From Pyxicephalus adspersus (taxonomy: Eukaryota; Chordata; Amphibia; Anura; Pyxicephalidae), in NCBI RefSeq assembly GCF_032062135.1, contig NC_092858.1:163491409-163555408 (forward strand): a stretch of DNA of 64,000 nt, written 5' to 3'. The notes below the pieces were generated by a model, which saw only the letters and a program-made list of their open reading frames with translations, did not search any database and was not told the origin of the DNA. Positions within the stretch are counted from its first letter, which is position 1; every line of letters starts with the position of its first letter. Positions 61,917 to 64,000 of this stretch are shown in pieces. Position numbers and translations under genes: made by a program.

Positions 61917-62667
61917 GGGCCAGATTTATCAAGGCTCTCAAAGATTGAAGAAAGTGAACTACCATGGGAGAACCTGGGTAACTCAACAAACCTGGAATGG
62001 GTTTTTTAACCTCCCTAGCGGTTCATTTCTTTCCGTTTTTTTATGTCTAAAAGAGGTACATTGTTTTTCATGAAAATGTATTTTACAGTATAATATAATA
62101 GTATGAGTATAATAAAGTTTGAAACACAAATACATGTAAAAAAAATAAATTGAATAAATAAAAAAATGTAAATATTTAAAAAAATACATATTATACTCAT
62201 ACTAATATATATACTGTAAAATAAATGTTCTTGAAAACAATGTACTGCGTGTACATATATGAATTTAATGTATTGCATTCAATACAGTTATTTTGTATTG
62301 AATGCAATACAAATGAATTTTGAATTTCCTCCCCCGCCGGCAACCTACACACGCACCAACGTCACTGGGAACTCCCCGGTGACTCATTGGGTGCAGAAGC
62401 CGGCCGGAGGAAGAAGGAAGAAGACGGAGATTGCGGCAATGGAAAGCGTGGGACGCCGGCGGATCAGGTAAGGCTGTATTTACTAACCTTCCCATAGGGT
62501 TACCGCTTTTAGCAACTTTTTTCTACCCCGAGTCACATCTGGGGTTACCGCTAGGGAGGTTAAAAATCATTTGCTATTAGTTTGCAAATGTTTTCAGTCC
62601 TGGATCTGACCCAGGTTCTCCCATGATAGTCTATCTTCTCCATTCATTGAGAGCTTTAAATCAGACC
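61917..62667. mobile_element. Palindromic MITE copy P5, split by MITE H
   Basis: Left arm GGGCCAGATTTATCAAGGCT to CCTGGAATGGG; right arm from AAATCATTTGCTATTAG through AACCCAGGTTCTCCC-type inverse to GAGAGCTTTAAATCAGACC. Removing H rejoins the arms at TTAA. Confidence 0.8.
62010..62559 (+). mobile_element. TTAA MITE copy H, intact reference copy
   Basis: TTAA at 62006-62009 and 62560-62563. Ends CCTCCCTAGCGGT and ACCGCTAGGGAGG are perfect 13-bp inverted repeats. Internal: GTCTAAAAGAGGTACATTG, facing ATTATACTCATAC-type inversions, and the AATACAGTTATTTTGTATT palindrome. Frames at 61983-62495 are shadows. Confidence 0.9.
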
Positions 62668-63046
62668 TAGTAGTTAATCATTTTTAAAGTGCCAATTAGA
62701 AACTTTAGGCTAGTAATCCTGACTTTTGATTAGTTAAGCTGCAGTACCTCTTAAGGTGTACATAAGTAGCTGACCTGCAATTAGATGCATCATTGTCAAC
62801 CTGCTGTTATTTTGGTTGGCTGTTCTGGTGTGTACGTGCCTTCACGTGACCAGAACTGGGATTTCTAAATCAGGTACCTCTCCAGGAGTCTCAGGAATAT
62901 GAGGTCTGTCTATAAAATAACAAGACTGTGTTTCAATCTGTTAAACATAGCCGTGAGAACTGAATATGAGCACATGCCATAAAATGCTAAACTTTTTTTA
63001 GGCCATGCTGTTGTGTTTTCCCCTCATGTGCTGATATCATGATAAG
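62668..63046. other. No supported feature
   Basis: Short single-copy-looking stretch. Confidence 0.4.
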
Positions 63047-63866
63047 TTTAAAAGTTGAGCAACGACAAATTGAAATTTTTTGTAAATTTATGCCCCCCAA
63101 AAAAATAGTGCTGCAAGGAAATTTGCGCTGACATTCTGCAGCAAATTGAAGTGGAGCTGAAAATCATCACTTGAGAGGAAACCTACATCTTTCAGTATGG
63201 TCCTGGAACAAAACCACAGTCACTAGACACACCTTCATCACCCAGAATCATAAAAGTCACAGCCATGCTCATTGTGTTTTTTGACATGAAGAGCGTCATT
63301 TTGGCAGAATGGGTTCCAGAAGACATAACAGTGACCCAACATTATTATAAGGAAGTTCTGACAAAGCTCAGAGTAAGGGCCTGATTTAATAAAGCTCTCC
63401 AAGGTGATGATACACTTTCATCATTGAAGCTGGGTGATCCAGCAAACCTGGAATGGATCTGGTCCAGGATTGAAATCATTTGCTAACAAATAGCAAATGA
63501 CTTTTAACAAATCTATTCCAGGTTTGCTGGATCACCCAACCTAACTGATGAAAGTGTATTCTCTCCAGCCTTGAAGAACATAAATAAATCAGGCTCAAAG
63601 AGTCTTGTGACTTTTTTCCTAAATTGAAATAGGTGCTTAAACGAACATGCAATGAGTCAATGGATGCAGTAATGAAAAAATGATCAAATACCTTGAAACA
63701 CCCAACAGAAACTGATTTGCTCCACAACTTTGACCAGGGAAAACAAGAACGCATTGGAGCTTCATTGTAAATGGACAGAATATTGAAGACAAGAATTAGA
63801 ATTGTGTTAGAAAAAAATAAAGTGAGTTGTTATATCAGTCTCATTATTTCATAAACACGCCTCGTA
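63047..63866 (+). pseudogene. Mariner transposase relic
   Basis: Pieces in order: VEQRQIEIFCKF (N terminus, about 63050), DILQQIEVELKIIT-stop-EETYIFQYGPGTK and PSSPRIIKVTAMLIVFFDMK, VPEDITVTQHYYKEVLTKLR (to 63371), then after the inserted P6 element SCDFFPKLK, LKRTCNESMDAVMKK and LLHNFDQGKQERIGAS. This is mariner order. The first catalytic aspartate region (family GDETW) reads stop-EETY, and the segment with the second catalytic aspartate is missing. The 3' end resembles a mariner terminal repeat (CATAAACACGCCTCGTA, next to TA at 63865-63866). Dead, with a large internal deletion. Confidence 0.85.
63377..63596. mobile_element. Palindromic MITE copy P6, inside the mariner relic
   Basis: GGGCCTGATTTAATAAAGCT at the left and TAAATAAATCAGGCTC at the right, with inverted GGTGATCCAGCAAACCTGG / CCAGGTTTGCTGGATCACC arms. 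The minus frame at 63476-63754 crosses it and is a shadow. Confidence 0.8.
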
Positions 63867-64000
63867 TACGACCATTATGCCCTTCAGCTCGCCAGCAACC
63901 ACCCACCATCAACAATTCTCTGTCATAAGCCTTTAATTGGCCTAAATTCTTGACCATTTTTTTGAAGAAAATATATTTCTGTAAAATAATTAAGCAAAGA

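Overview
The window looks like ordinary vertebrate nuclear DNA, most likely from a frog (anuran amphibian). I infer this from AT-rich, intron-like or intergenic sequence, almost no long reading frames, one complete vertebrate claudin gene, and a dense layer of short DNA transposons plus a tRNA-derived SINE and L2/CR1-type LINE remnants of the kind that fill frog genomes. No species can be named from this sequence. There is one 46-base assembly gap (38112-38157).

Genes. The only complete gene I can support is a single-exon claudin of the claudin-8/17 type on the minus strand (15834-16562). Two short exon-like segments on the plus strand (1927-2008 and 23539-23661) each follow a splice acceptor, start with an ATG in good context, encode a 20-codon hydrophobic leader and end in phase 0 at a splice donor. 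They may be first coding exons of unidentified secreted-protein genes, but no partner exon is certain. Most other open frames are chance frames or lie inside repeats.

Repeats. Regions 7.6-8.8 kb, 19.7-19.9 kb, 47.9-49.1 kb, 50.9-51.8 kb and 62.0-62.6 kb hold one MITE family bounded by TTAA (piggyBac-type target), including a copy nested inside another copy, two copies sharing one TTAA, and one copy carrying a minisatellite. A palindromic MITE family recurs at 27.8, 34.9, 41.6, 43.1, 61.9 and 63.4 kb. Two hAT-type elements have 8-bp target duplications (17.9 kb and 33.7 kb). A mariner transposase relic lies at 63.0-63.9 kb. A SINE has landed in a LINE relic at 36.9-37.7 kb, and an L2-like LINE 3' end at 55.8-56.4 kb shares its tail with the three SINE copies.

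The most unusual object is a 973-bp element at 53892-54864 with perfect 46-bp terminal inverted repeats and an internal hammerhead-ribozyme-like motif. A diverged ~0.94-kb tandem duplication occupies 28.1-29.9 kb. Most of the remaining DNA has no feature I can support; the larger empty stretches are listed as such.
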